Part shown: positions 8,209 through 18,873 of the stretch, one piece after another
How positions within the stretch are numbered: position 1 is the first letter of the stretch
How the letters are laid out: each line of letters starts with the position of its first letter
Assembly (NCBI GenBank): GCA_902514615.1
Contig: CABXRG010000001.1
Location: forward strand, 77,834 to 136,347
Length of the DNA: 58,514 nt
Origin: an uncultured Bacteroidota bacterium
GTDB lineage: Bacteria > Bacteroidota > Bacteroidia > Flavobacteriales > Flavobacteriaceae
Reading direction: 5' to 3'
Notes under the pieces: generated by a model
What the model was told of the DNA's origin: nothing
Databases searched by the model: none
The model's input: the letters and a program-made list of their open reading frames with translations, nothing else
Program-made: the position numbers and the translations under genes

Positions 8209-9227
8209 TAGAAAGTTAACCTTGGTGATGGTGTAGTGTTTAAACTTGATTCAATTGATTCTTTATATTTTAAATGACCTACAATTCCAATCATTGCTGC
8301 ATTATCTGTCGTATATTCTAGTTTGGGTATAAAAACTTCCCAATTATTCTTTTCAGATTCTGTATCTAATTTCTTCTTTAAATATGAGTTAGCTGATACA
8401 CCACCTCCAAGAACTATTCTATTTAGATTGTTTTCAATTGTTAGTAATTCAATTTTACTTAACAAATTATCAATCAAGTTTTTCTGTATTGATGCACATA
8501 TATCATTTAAATTATCATTTATAAAGTTTTTATTTTGATTTTTTTCTTTGTGAAGAAAATTTATGAATGCTGTTTTCGTCCCACTATAACTAATATCTCC
8601 TCCTTTAACTCTAGGTAATGGAAATTTAAACCTTAGTTCATCACCAATCTTTGCCAATTTATCTATTTCAGGACCAGCAGGATATCCTAAACCAATTTTT
8701 TTTCCACATTTATCAAAAGCTTCACCTATAGCATCATCTAACGTCTGTCCTAAAATCTTCATTTTAAAATAATCTTCTACTAAAATAAATTGAGTATGAC
8801 CACCTGATATAGTAACTCCAAGGAAAGGAAATAAAGGTTTCTTTAAATCATTTTTAATAAAGTGAACTAATAAGTGGGCCTGCATATGGTTTACGTCGAT
8901 TACTGGAATATTCAATGACAAACCTAGTCCTTTTGCAAATTCAGTTCCTATTATTAATGAACCCATTAATCCTGGGCCTCTTGTAAAAGCTATAGCAGAT
9001 AGTTTATTTATTGAAACATTAGATTCTTTAAGAGCTGAGTCAACTACAGGTATAATGTTTGAAAGGTGAGCTCTAGATGCTAACTCAGGCACAACACCTC
9101 CATATTTTTTATGAATATTTTGATTAGCTATAACGTTTGATAAAACTTTACTATTTTTTAGTATAGAAGCAGATGTATCATCACATGATGATTCAATACC
9201 GAGTATATATATATCTTTATTTGACAT
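8208..9227 (-). CDS. tsaD: tRNA N6-adenosine threonylcarbamoyltransferase TsaD
   Basis: TsaD transfers the threonylcarbamoyl group to A37 of ANN-decoding tRNAs, working with TsaB, TsaC and TsaE. The 339 residues contain GIESSCDDTSASI (nucleotide-binding ASKHA start), the metal-binding HMQAHLL (H-x3-H), TISGGHTQF, GEAFDKCGK, a substrate loop with GYPAGPEIDKLA, and VLGGGVSANSYL followed by TDNAAMIG. All expected motifs are intact. It is divergent from tamB, with about 30 bases between its ATG and the first possible tamB codon. The partner genes are not in the window. Confidence 0.97.
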   Translation of the reverse strand: MSNKDIYILGIESSCDDTSASILKNSKVLSNVIANQNIHKKYGGVVPELASRAHLSNIIPVVDSALKESNVSINKLSAIAFTRGPGLMGSLIIGTEFAKGLGLSLNIPVIDVNHMQAHLLVHFIKNDLKKPLFPFLGVTISGGHTQFILVEDYFKMKILGQTLDDAIGEAFDKCGKKIGLGYPAGPEIDKLAKIGDELRFKFPLPRVKGGDISYSGTKTAFINFLHKEKNQNKNFINDNLNDICASIQKNLIDNLLSKIELLTIENNLNRIVLGGGVSANSYLKKKLDTESEKNNWEVFIPKLEYTTDNAAMIGIVGHLKYKESIESSLNTTPSPRLTF

Positions 9228-9230
9228 TAC

Positions 9231-9238
9231 TATCTTTG
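9231..9238 (+). promoter_or_regulatory. -7 box (TATCTTTG) upstream of tamB
   Basis: TATCTTTG fits TAnnTTTG and would start a rightward transcript near position 9245, just before the tamB reading frame. No good -33 element is seen. On the other strand 9244-9251 reads TAAATTTG, so this short spacer may hold back-to-back promoters. Confidence 0.4.
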
Positions 9239-9243
9239 TAATG

Positions 9244-9251
9244 CAAATTTA
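9244..9251 (-). promoter_or_regulatory. -7 box (TAAATTTG) upstream of tsaD-rsmE
   Basis: Read on the minus strand this is TAAATTTG, a perfect match to the Bacteroidota -7 consensus, 17 bases upstream of the tsaD ATG. A TTTG at 9278-9275 (minus) could be the -33 element, with a spacing slightly longer than usual. Confidence 0.4.
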
Positions 9252-9258
9252 AACAAGA

Positions 9259-12200
9259 ATTACCATTAAGAATTCAAAAAAAATATTTTTAATTATATCA
9301 GGTTTAATAATCCTGTGTGTAACTTCTATTTTTATTATAATTAATACCTCTGGATTTCAAGACTATTTGAAAAGGACTATAATAAGTTATGTAAATACAA
9401 CTACTAATAATACTCTAGAGATTAAAAATTCAAAATTTAATTTAAGAGGTGAATTGGTAATTTCAGATCTATTACTATCCAATAATGATAGTGATACAAT
9501 TTTAATATTGGAGACACTCAAGACAAAGTACATTCCATTAATATCTGATAATCAGTATAAAAGCTCACTTATTCTTGAAGGCTTAGAATTATATTTTAAA
9601 CCAGAAAGTAGTGATTTAGAATCAAATAACTTGCAAGATGATATTTTTGATAATCTATTTTTTGATAATTTAATAATCACTAAATCTAGTTTACTTATAG
9701 ATAACGATACTCTAGAGCATTCAATAGGAATTGATATATTAAAAATTGATAAAATTGAAAAAAATGTAAATGGATTAACTTTTAGTATCGCAATGTTTGA
9801 AGGAGATATTGATAAATACTCTATTGACAGTTTTGATGCTAATTTCGAATTAAATAATGATAATGTTTTACTTAAAAGCTTTTATTTATCTCATGAAAAT
9901 CAGTATTTAGAAGGGGATTTAGACTTTTATTTAAATGAAGATTTATCATTTATAAACTTCAATGAGTCTTATCTTAAGTTTAATCTTAAAGCAGATTTTT
10001 TAAATTCAAAATCAGAAAAAATTAATTTACCTGGTTTTATTTCTGGTGATTTAAACTTTTCTGGTTCCAAAAATATATTCTCAATTAATAGTGCTTCAAT
10101 TTACACTGATTTTGCCAGTGTAGATTCTAAAATAGATATTGAAAATGGTTTTTCTCCTAACCCTACCGTAAGAATAAATATAAAGAGTTTGGACTTTAAT
10201 AAAGAGAACATTAATTCAAAACTTAAATTTGATCATATAATTGATTATCCATCTTTGAGTGGAGATTTAATATTAGTAGACAACAAGATTACTTATAATT
10301 TTAATCAAAAAAATGATTCCAATACTTTAATTGATATTTATGGTATTGCTGAATTAGATGATATTTTATCTTACAATTTTAGATTAAATGCTAATCTTAA
10401 TAATAACCAAGAAGTTTTAGACTTTTTAAATATAAATTCTCTTAAAATTGATTCAAACATTTCTGGTAACTCAAATCAATTAAACTCTGTTGAGTCTTCA
10501 GTATCCTTAATAAATGATGGTATAAATATTTTCATAGATGTTGATTCTTATTTTAACAATAATGATTTAATTGCACAGATTGGATTGGTATCAGAAAACA
10601 TTACAATTAATTCAAATGTTTTAGGAAATAATTTAGATAAAATTTATAAGATTAGCAGTAATATAGATATAGTAAATATTGCAGATTCTGAATTTCAAAA
10701 TTTTAAAACAAAAGCTAATATAGATCTAGATTTATCAGATTTAGAATATATTAAATCTTTTGTATCTCTACAAAATATATATATAAGAAATTCTTTGAAT
10801 GAGTTCAATTTAGAGTCAATATTTGAGATTAATGATCTTCTAGATTCTAATTTTATTAAAAATGATATTGATTATGATTTTAGTTTTAATTATATAAAAG
10901 ACAGGTTTTACATTGAATCTTATCTTGGTGAAGGATTAAATTTTTCAGGATTTTATAAGAATCAAGATGACTTAGATCTAAAGATTCAAATTTCTGACAT
11001 GTTAATATCAAACTTTTTTGAAATTAATAAAAACCCAATTAAAGGTCAAATTTCATCAATTATTAGATTAAATAGAAATTCAGAAAATAAAACTTTAGAT
11101 TTTAATTCAAACATCTCTGATATTAGTTTAAATGAATATGAAATAGGAGAAATAAGTTTAAAAGTTTTTGGTAATACAGATTTTAACTCTTACACAGTTA
11201 ACCTTGACTTATTTGATAAATTTAATAATCTAATTTCAGGGGAGGGAACAGTAATAGCTATTAATGATAAGCCAAACATAGATATTGATTTAATGATTAA
11301 TGATTTTGATATATCCTTTATTGAGAGAATAGGTTTAAATACTATGTCAAATATATCAAGTAAGGTTTCAGGTGAAGTTAATCTTTGGGGTACGTTCGAT
11401 AATATTCAACATAATGGCAAGCTTTTATTAAATAATTCGAATTTTACTATACCTTATCTAAACATTGAATATTTATTATCTGATAACTCTGAAATTACTT
11501 TGTATAATCAAAATTTTGATTTAAATGATATTTCAATAAAAACAATTGATTCTGACTCAATTACTTCTCTTAATGGAAAAATTTTTCATAAAAATTATAA
11601 AAATTGGAATTTAGATCTAGCGTTCCAATCAGATAGATTGTATATACTTAATAAGGAATTTTCTGAAAATGAAAGTTTTTATGGTAAAGCATTTATAGGG
11701 GGAGACATTTTTATCACTGGCCCAACAGACAAAGTGAATATTAATATAGAAGGCGAATCGAGAGAAGGGACGTCTATAGTCTTGCCTAATTTTCAAAACT
11801 ACTCAATAGAAGATTATTCTTTTATCAAATTTCGAGATATAAACTCTTATTCAAATGATTTATCACAGTCTAAAAATATAGAACAGGAAACTTTAAAGAC
11901 TTTAGATTTGAATATGAATCTTGAAATTAATAATAGTGCTGAGGTTGAAATAACAGTCGATCAGGAGACAGGAAGCTATATTAAAGGGAAAGGTAATGGT
12001 GATCTTTTTATGGAAATAGATTCGGATGGAAAATTTAACATGTATGGTGATTTTACTGCAAAAGAAGGAATTTATAATTTTAGAAATCTTGCTTTAATAG
12101 ATAAAAAATTTCAGTTAAAAGAAGGTGGGAGTATTATTTGGGATGGTGAGCCTTTAGGAGCACAGATGAATATTCAAGCTACTTACAATGTCCCTGGAGG

Positions 12201-12876
12201 TGCTAACCCTGCTTTACTTCTTGATAATCCAAATTTCAATAAAAAAATACCTACAGATGTAGATATAAAATTAACAGGAGATCTAACTAAACCTGATAGT
12301 CCAGATTTTGAAATATTTTTCCCAAATACAAGCAGTACGGTAACTTCAGAAATTAATTATAAATTAAATGATCCAGAGGTAAGACAGCTTCAAGCGATAT
12401 CTCTTTTGACTCAAGGTATTTTTATTAATGAAGTTAGTGTTTCAATAGAAGGTGTTACGAATAATATTTATGAAAAAGTGTCAGAAGTATTTAGTGATAT
12501 ACTTGGAGGTTCACAAGGTCCTTTAAAAGTAGGTTTAAATTACTTGCAAGGAGATAGAAGTGATATCTTAGACATTAAAACTGAAGACAGATTTGGTGTT
12601 ACTCTTTCTACGAAAATTAGTGATAAAATTTTATTTAATGGAAAAATTGGAGTGCCAATTGGTGGGATTGAAGAAACTTTAATAATTGGAGATGTTCAAA
12701 TAGATTTTATTTTAAATGAAGATGGTAGTTTAAAAGCTAAAGTATTTAATAAAGAAAATGAATTTAGATATATTGGTGATGAATTAGGATATACTCAAGG
12801 AGTTGGCTTGTCCTATCAGGTAGACTTTCAGACATTTAGAGATTTATTATCTAAAATCATAGCAAATAATAATTAA
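9259..12876 (+). CDS. tamB: TamB/DUF490-type translocation and assembly module protein
   Basis: TamB-like proteins are inner-membrane-anchored, largely beta-structured bridges spanning the periplasm, implicated in outer membrane assembly or lipid transport. The body is ~1,200 residues of short repeated beta segments rich in Asn, Asp, Ser and Ile, ending in the typical TamB C-terminus: the FTAKEGIYNFRNL region, NPALLLDNP, IKLTGDLTKPDSP, ISLLTQGIF, KVGLNYLQGD and a closing VDFQTFRDLL. The start is a problem. The first conventional start (TTG at 9367) cuts off an in-frame hydrophobic segment encoded at about 9283-9348 that would be the required membrane anchor. The frame is open from 9253, and ATT at 9259 or 9265 or CTG at 9313 are the only start-like codons. 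I place it tentatively at 9259. Confidence 0.88.
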   Translation: MTIKNSKKIFLIISGLIILCVTSIFIIINTSGFQDYLKRTIISYVNTTTNNTLEIKNSKFNLRGELVISDLLLSNNDSDTILILETLKTKYIPLISDNQYKSSLILEGLELYFKPESSDLESNNLQDDIFDNLFFDNLIITKSSLLIDNDTLEHSIGIDILKIDKIEKNVNGLTFSIAMFEGDIDKYSIDSFDANFELNNDNVLLKSFYLSHENQYLEGDLDFYLNEDLSFINFNESYLKFNLKADFLNSKSEKINLPGFISGDLNFSGSKNIFSINSASIYTDFASVDSKIDIENGFSPNPTVRINIKSLDFNKENINSKLKFDHIIDYPSLSGDLILVDNKITYNFNQKNDSNTLIDIYGIAELDDILSYNFRLNANLNNNQEVLDFLNINSLKIDSNISGNSNQLNSVESSVSLINDGINIFIDVDSYFNNNDLIAQIGLVSENITINSNVLGNNLDKIYKISSNIDIVNIADSEFQNFKTKANIDLDLSDLEYIKSFVSLQNIYIRNSLNEFNLESIFEINDLLDSNFIKNDIDYDFSFNYIKDRFYIESYLGEGLNFSGFYKNQDDLDLKIQISDMLISNFFEINKNPIKGQISSIIRLNRNSENKTLDFNSNISDISLNEYEIGEISLKVFGNTDFNSYTVNLDLFDKFNNLISGEGTVIAINDKPNIDIDLMINDFDISFIERIGLNTMSNISSKVSGEVNLWGTFDNIQHNGKLLLNNSNFTIPYLNIEYLLSDNSEITLYNQNFDLNDISIKTIDSDSITSLNGKIFHKNYKNWNLDLAFQSDRLYILNKEFSENESFYGKAFIGGDIFITGPTDKVNINIEGESREGTSIVLPNFQNYSIEDYSFIKFRDINSYSNDLSQSKNIEQETLKTLDLNMNLEINNSAEVEITVDQETGSYIKGKGNGDLFMEIDSDGKFNMYGDFTAKEGIYNFRNLALIDKKFQLKEGGSIIWDGEPLGAQMNIQATYNVPGGANPALLLDNPNFNKKIPTDVDIKLTGDLTKPDSPDFEIFFPNTSSTVTSEINYKLNDPEVRQLQAISLLTQGIFINEVSVSIEGVTNNIYEKVSEVFSDILGGSQGPLKVGLNYLQGDRSDILDIKTEDRFGVTLSTKISDKILFNGKIGVPIGGIEETLIIGDVQIDFILNEDGSLKAKVFNKENEFRYIGDELGYTQGVGLSYQVDFQTFRDLLSKIIANNN

Positions 12877-12916
12877 CAATTTCAACTTATTGCTTAATAT
12901 CCTTAAATTTTATAAT

Positions 12917-12924
12917 TAAATTTG
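12917..12924 (+). promoter_or_regulatory. -7 box (TAAATTTG) upstream of pfkA
   Basis: TAAATTTG, matching TAnnTTTG, lies 14 bases before the TTG start of pfkA, so the transcript would have a very short leader. A clear -33 TTG is not visible at the usual distance. Confidence 0.45.
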
Positions 12925-12938
12925 TGCAAATTTAAAAT

Positions 12939-13925
12939 TTGGCTAAAAAAATAAGAAAAATAGGTGTTTTAACTTCAGGGGGCGATGCTCCTGGAATGAA
13001 TGCTGCTGTTAGAGCAGTAGTAAGAGCAGCTGAATTTAATAATATTGAATGTTACGGAATATATAAAGGTTATGAAGGCTTAATTATAGATGACCTGGTT
13101 AAACTTAATGCCAGAGGAGTCAATAATATTGTAAATAAAGGTGGAACAATATTAAAATCTGCAAGATGTCTAGAATTTAGAACCAAAGAAGGTAGAGTAA
13201 AGGCAAAGCAAACACTAGATAAACATGGAATTGACTCATTAGTAGTAATTGGAGGAAATGGCTCTTTAACTGGCGCACTTCTTTTTGAAGAAGAACATGG
13301 AGTTAATGTAATTGGAATACCAGGAACTATTGATAATGATTTAGTTGGAACTAGATGTACCCTAGGTTATGATACTGCTTTAAATACAGCCGTTGAGGCT
13401 ATAGATAAAATTAGAGATACTGCTAGCTCTCACAATAGACTTTTCTTTATTGAGGTGATGGGTAAGGGATCAGGTCATATAGCCCTTAATGCAGGTATAG
13501 GAGCTGGTGCAGAAGAAGTTCTTATACCAGAACAAAACATGGGATTGGATAGATTGCTAGATTCTCTCAAAAAGAGTGAAAAATCTGGAAAATCTTCAAG
13601 TATAATAGTGGTTTCGGAAGGTGAAAAAATTGGTGACAATGTCTTTCAATTTTCATCTTATATAGAAAAAAATCTACCACATTATGAAATCAGAGTATCT
13701 ATTTTAGGTCATATACAAAGGGGAGGTTCTCCAACTTGTTTTGATAGAGTTTTAGCATCAAGAATGGGTGTTTATGCAATTGATTGTTTAATAAAACAAA
13801 AAAGTAAAATTATGGTTGGCATAATAGATGATAAAATGGTTACTGTTCCCATTAATGACGCGATTAAAGGAGGTCAAAAGATTGATCAAGATTTAATTAG
13901 AGTGTGTGATATAATTTCAATTTAA
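12939..13925 (+). CDS. pfkA: 6-phosphofructokinase
   Basis: Phosphorylates fructose 6-phosphate in glycolysis. The 328-residue length is typical of the short bacterial enzyme. Motifs are TSGGDAPGMNAAVRA (nucleotide site), SARCLEFRTKEGR, the catalytic GTIDNDL, TASSHNRLFFIEVMGKGSGH (fructose 6-phosphate loop) and LGHIQRGGSPTCFDR near the end. The start is TTG, giving MAKKIRKIG. One oddity is that the nucleotide-binding GGDGS of most ATP-dependent enzymes reads G-G-N-G-S here (Asn107, equivalent to the Asp103 region of E. coli). The PPi-type signature GGDD is not present, so I still expect an ATP enzyme. The gap gene begins 21 bases downstream, so this is a glycolytic operon. Confidence 0.95.
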   Translation: MAKKIRKIGVLTSGGDAPGMNAAVRAVVRAAEFNNIECYGIYKGYEGLIIDDLVKLNARGVNNIVNKGGTILKSARCLEFRTKEGRVKAKQTLDKHGIDSLVVIGGNGSLTGALLFEEEHGVNVIGIPGTIDNDLVGTRCTLGYDTALNTAVEAIDKIRDTASSHNRLFFIEVMGKGSGHIALNAGIGAGAEEVLIPEQNMGLDRLLDSLKKSEKSGKSSSIIVVSEGEKIGDNVFQFSSYIEKNLPHYEIRVSILGHIQRGGSPTCFDRVLASRMGVYAIDCLIKQKSKIMVGIIDDKMVTVPINDAIKGGQKIDQDLIRVCDIISI

Positions 13926-13931
13926 TTTTAA

Positions 13932-14945
<1,014 letters not shown>

Positions 14946-14953
14946 TATAAAAA

Positions 14954-15811
14954 ATGATTTTAGTTGTTGATAGTGGATCTACAAAGACAGATTGGATTGC
15001 CTTAGATGAAAAAGGTGATGAGATCTTTTCTACCCAAACTTTAGGACTTAATCCTCAAATGCTTTCTAATGAGATATTAAATGAGAGGATAAAAAATAAT
15101 TTTGATATTTACAAAAACAGAAAACTTGTAAATAAACTCTTTTTTTATGGAGCAGGCTGTGGTGTAAAAGATACTCAAAACCGTATTCTTAAAGTTTTTA
15201 AATCGATTTTTATAAATAGTGAATTTGATATAAAAGAAGACACTTATGCAGCTGTATATTCTGCTGTTGATAAAGGTGTGCCTTCAATAGTAAATATTAT
15301 AGGAACAGGTTCAAACTGTTCATATTATGATGGTAAAAATGTAATTCAAAAAGTACAATCTCTTGGATACGTGTTGATGGACTACGCTAGTGGTAATTAT
15401 TATGGCAAATATCTCATAAGAGCATATTATTTTAATAAAATGCCAGAATATTTAAGAGATGAATTTTCTAATAACTATGATTTATCTCCAAATTCAATCA
15501 AAAATAAATTATACAGAGAAGAAAACCCAAATACTTATTTAGCAGGATTTGCAAGATTTTTAATCGAGAATAAATCTAATGAGTATTTTAAAGAAATTAT
15601 TTTTAAAGGTTTAGAGAGGTTTATTGATTATCAAATTCTTCAGTACGATGATTTTAGTAAGGTAGATATCCATTATGTAGGATCTATTGCTTATTATTTA
15701 AGAGATGAAATAACTAAAATTGGAAAAAAATATAATCTTAAAACTGGCAAGTTTATTCAAAGACCTATTACTGGTCTTGTTGATTATCACAAAAGAAATA
15801 TCCTCGGCTAA
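14954..15811 (+). CDS. BadF/BcrA-family kinase, probable N-acetylglucosamine kinase
   Basis: An ASKHA-fold ATPase of 285 residues. VVDSGSTKTDWIAL at residues 3-16 is the phosphate-1 loop, FFYGAGCG is typical of the Bacteroidota N-acetylglucosamine-kinase-like group, and IGTGSNCSYYDG with DYASGNYYGKYLIRAYY forms the second ATP/substrate region. HYVGSIAYYLRDEI is the adenosine motif. It most likely phosphorylates GlcNAc or a similar amino sugar. The position directly after pfkA and gap fits a route from amino sugar to glycolysis, and the window's GH20, NagX and GH3 genes could supply the substrate (inference). It meets ridA end to end. Confidence 0.8.
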   Translation: MILVVDSGSTKTDWIALDEKGDEIFSTQTLGLNPQMLSNEILNERIKNNFDIYKNRKLVNKLFFYGAGCGVKDTQNRILKVFKSIFINSEFDIKEDTYAAVYSAVDKGVPSIVNIIGTGSNCSYYDGKNVIQKVQSLGYVLMDYASGNYYGKYLIRAYYFNKMPEYLRDEFSNNYDLSPNSIKNKLYREENPNTYLAGFARFLIENKSNEYFKEIIFKGLERFIDYQILQYDDFSKVDIHYVGSIAYYLRDEITKIGKKYNLKTGKFIQRPITGLVDYHKRNILG

Positions 15812-16195
15812 TTAGATAATAGCTATCATTGAAATCTCTACATTTACATTCATTGGAAGTGTCTTAACTGCTATAGTTTCACGTGCAGGTTCGTTACCTT
15901 TTTTAAGATAACTACCATATATTTCATTGACTTCTTTAAATAAAGTCATATCTGATAGAAAAATAGAGGACTTAACTACGTTGTTAAAATCCATATTAAC
16001 ATCTAATAATATATTATTAAGATTCATCATAACTTGATGAGTTTCAATTTCAATTGATTCATTATTCAATTCCATTGATATAGGATCTAAAGCAATTTGT
16101 CCTGAAATAAAAAGCATATTTCCTTTGAGTACAGCTTGATTATAAGGCCCTATTGGAGCAGGTGATTTGATTGTATTCACTATTTTTCTTTCCAT
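15812..16195 (-). CDS. ridA: RidA family enamine/imine deaminase
   Basis: RidA hydrolyses reactive enamine/imine intermediates of PLP enzymes, which protects against 2-aminoacrylate. The 127-residue length is standard. Family motifs are SPAPIGPYNQAVL at residues 11-23, LFISGQIALDP, and PARETIAVKTLPMNVNVEISMIAI at the end, with the conserved Arg that binds the substrate carboxylate and a C-terminal Glu. It follows lptD by nine bases and is probably co-transcribed with it. There is no spacer to the convergent kinase gene. Confidence 0.95.
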   Translation of the reverse strand: MERKIVNTIKSPAPIGPYNQAVLKGNMLFISGQIALDPISMELNNESIEIETHQVMMNLNNILLDVNMDFNNVVKSSIFLSDMTLFKEVNEIYGSYLKKGNEPARETIAVKTLPMNVNVEISMIAII

Positions 16196-16204
16196 AATTT
16201 TTTA

Positions 16205-18796
16205 TTATCTTCTGTCTGGTTCTGATCTTTTTTCATATTTAAGATCACTAAGTAACCCTGATTTTATTCCAATAAAGAAATTCCATGAAGCTCTCGGACT
16301 GAAAGGTACCCATGAAAAATCTAATTTCCAACTGTCTAGATCCCTATCAAACCTTAATTGTGTATATGTAAATCCTTTTTGCTTAAAGTCATATCCTGAG
16401 GAAACACCTACAGTCCATTTAGGTGTCAGTTTTATATTTGAAGATATCATCAAAGAGTTGGTTGAAAAATCCTTTTGACCTACTGAATTATTATATGTTA
16501 ATGAATAGGCTAAATTTAATGACCATGGCATCTGGTAGACATAATTTGTTAAATCAATTTCTTCTTCTTCCTCTTCTTCTTGATTTTGTCTGGAGTCGGA
16601 AAAATCTTGTGATACACCAAATAAATCATCAGCTCTTCCCCCTCCAGAAGTTGACTCTTCTATTTGATCTTCAGATTGACCTCTTTTGAATGTGTTATTA
16701 TTTATTTGATATTGAGTTGAAATATTTGCACTTGTCATTCTTAAAAGACCACTTCCATTTTTTGAATTAAATACATTTATTCTTTTATTATTTTCATCAA
16801 GTGCATATGGATCAAATGTTGCTCCTGTATTAACTACAAAACCCTTTGCAATATCGATGCTACCATTAACTCTAATTGGTGAAAGGTTGAATTCTTCTGC
16901 AGCAAGATTATAATTAGCTGAAAAATTTAAATTTTTAAATATATTAATCTTTCTTAATTCAGTTTGAGTAGAGTCTTTAGGTTTTACTTTAGCCTCAAGT
17001 GTATTTTGAATATTTAACCCAATACTGCTAGAATAATTTCTTCCAGGTCCTGGATATAAACCACCTTGGAAACGTGTATATTCTGCAGTATTACCATTAG
17101 CATCAATTATATAAGTATCGTAGTATTTTTCAAAACTAGGGTTATTTGAATATGAGATACTAGGTGTAACTGTATGACGAATTGATTGAATTTTATTTTT
17201 AGGTTTAAAGTTTAAAATTCCGTAAATCTTAGTCGTAATACTAGCATTGTAATTATAGATTCCAAATCTATCAAATCCTAAAATTGTATCTTTTACTACA
17301 CCAGTTTCTTCATTATAATCATTATAGTTAATTGTTTTTCTTGTCCATGTATCTTGGTATCTTCCTCCGACACTTACGCTAAAATGTTTAAACATTTTAA
17401 AATTAGTAGTGAAAGGAATGTTATGTTGGACTCCAGACTTGGCATTTTCAAACATTCCTTTTTTTAACAATAAATCATCAGCAAAAATTGCTCTATTATC
17501 AGCTTTTGATGAGTATTGAATATTTATATTTTGTAAAAAACCTTTTTTTGATTTCCCCTTCTTTTCAAAAGGATAAAATCTGTTAGAATTAAGTGTAAGT
17601 GTTGGTAGAGTTAAATTTACTTCTTTGGATTGAGTATTCTGGGACATATTAGCCGTTAAGGATAATCTTATTCCAGCAGAACCTGGAAAACTTTTTGAAT
17701 AATTAATAGATGAGCTAAGGTTGTTATTTAAAAAATTAGCAGTATTTAATTGATTAACAGATTGACGAAAATAGTCACTACTCCCAAAATTAACAGAGGC
17801 ACTAAAACTTGAGTTAGGAGAAGATTTTGGATCTTTAGAATGTGTCCATCTAATATTGTATACAGTCGACTTTCCGTAATTAGGTAAACCTCTTTCACTA
17901 TTTATTAAATTCTCATATCTTACCGTAAAATTCCCACTATTACTATACCTTTTTTTATATTGACTACTAATATTAATCCCGTAACTTCCATTCGTATAAT
18001 AATCTCCTAATATAGTAAGGTCAAAAAACTCTGATACTGGAAGATAGTAGCCTCCATTCTGAAATGAGTATCCTCTTTGGTTGCTTTCATTAATATTTGG
18101 AATTATAAATCCAGAATCTTTAGTTTCCTGCGAGGGGAAATAAGCGAACGGTAATCCTATTGGAGTGGGAACATTTTTGATAAATAAATTTGTGAAACCT
18201 GTAATTATATTTCCTCCAGGCACTAATTTCCCTTTTCTAATTTTAAAAAAATAGTCTGCCTCTTCTGTGTCTTCTCCAATTAAATTTCCGCCAGTTGTAA
18301 CTTTCCCATCTTTCAAATAATAAACAGAATCATTTTGTTTCTTAGTAAGACTAGACAATATATTCATACCATTTTCTTCTGATTTTGAATTCCATATTAG
18401 AGCCTTTTGATTATCAAAATTATATTTTAGAGAATCAGGATTTACAACATTTCCTCCTTGTGTGAATGTTGGGTACTGACTTAATTTTCCTTTAGAATCA
18501 GCTATTCTTCCTGCTGTTACAATATTTTCTTTATAATCTAAAATTATAAGTCCTGATGTAAGCAAGACATCTCCATATTCAATTTTAGCATTATTGTATA
18601 GAAGTATTTTGTTATTTTTTTGATCAATTCTTATTGAATCTGAAGCGTCATATTTAATATTATCGAGAAGTACTGATTTTTTGTTCTCATTACTAGTAGA
18701 TAATGAATCTTGAAGTATATTTTTTTCTTGAGAATAAGAGAGGTTTAATCCTAAAAAAATAAAAATTATTAAAAAGTATAAATATTTTTTTTTCAA
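16205..18796 (-). CDS. lptD: LptD-like outer membrane LPS-assembly protein
   Basis: LptD inserts lipopolysaccharide into the outer leaflet of the outer membrane. The 863-residue protein has a Sec signal peptide (MKKKYLYFLIIFIFLGLNL, cleavage after YSQ). An N-terminal OstA-type beta-jellyroll follows at about residues 40-150 (DSIRIDQKNNKILLYNNAKIEYGD). The long C-terminal beta-barrel is full of alternating aromatic strands (SNSGNFTVRYENL, LNFSANYNLAAEEFNL, WKLDFSWVPFSPRASWNFFIGI). An acidic loop with a run of Glu near residue 755 is probably extracellular or unordered. It is the first gene of a two-gene operon with ridA and diverges from the amidase gene. Confidence 0.85.
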   Translation of the reverse strand: MKKKYLYFLIIFIFLGLNLSYSQEKNILQDSLSTSNENKKSVLLDNIKYDASDSIRIDQKNNKILLYNNAKIEYGDVLLTSGLIILDYKENIVTAGRIADSKGKLSQYPTFTQGGNVVNPDSLKYNFDNQKALIWNSKSEENGMNILSSLTKKQNDSVYYLKDGKVTTGGNLIGEDTEEADYFFKIRKGKLVPGGNIITGFTNLFIKNVPTPIGLPFAYFPSQETKDSGFIIPNINESNQRGYSFQNGGYYLPVSEFFDLTILGDYYTNGSYGINISSQYKKRYSNSGNFTVRYENLINSERGLPNYGKSTVYNIRWTHSKDPKSSPNSSFSASVNFGSSDYFRQSVNQLNTANFLNNNLSSSINYSKSFPGSAGIRLSLTANMSQNTQSKEVNLTLPTLTLNSNRFYPFEKKGKSKKGFLQNINIQYSSKADNRAIFADDLLLKKGMFENAKSGVQHNIPFTTNFKMFKHFSVSVGGRYQDTWTRKTINYNDYNEETGVVKDTILGFDRFGIYNYNASITTKIYGILNFKPKNKIQSIRHTVTPSISYSNNPSFEKYYDTYIIDANGNTAEYTRFQGGLYPGPGRNYSSSIGLNIQNTLEAKVKPKDSTQTELRKINIFKNLNFSANYNLAAEEFNLSPIRVNGSIDIAKGFVVNTGATFDPYALDENNKRINVFNSKNGSGLLRMTSANISTQYQINNNTFKRGQSEDQIEESTSGGGRADDLFGVSQDFSDSRQNQEEEEEEEIDLTNYVYQMPWSLNLAYSLTYNNSVGQKDFSTNSLMISSNIKLTPKWTVGVSSGYDFKQKGFTYTQLRFDRDLDSWKLDFSWVPFSPRASWNFFIGIKSGLLSDLKYEKRSEPDRR

Positions 18797-18873
18797 GATT
18801 TAAAATTGAGTTATTAACAAGGTGCTAAACTAAATCAAAAATAATCATAATTTTATTATAACTATTTATAACG

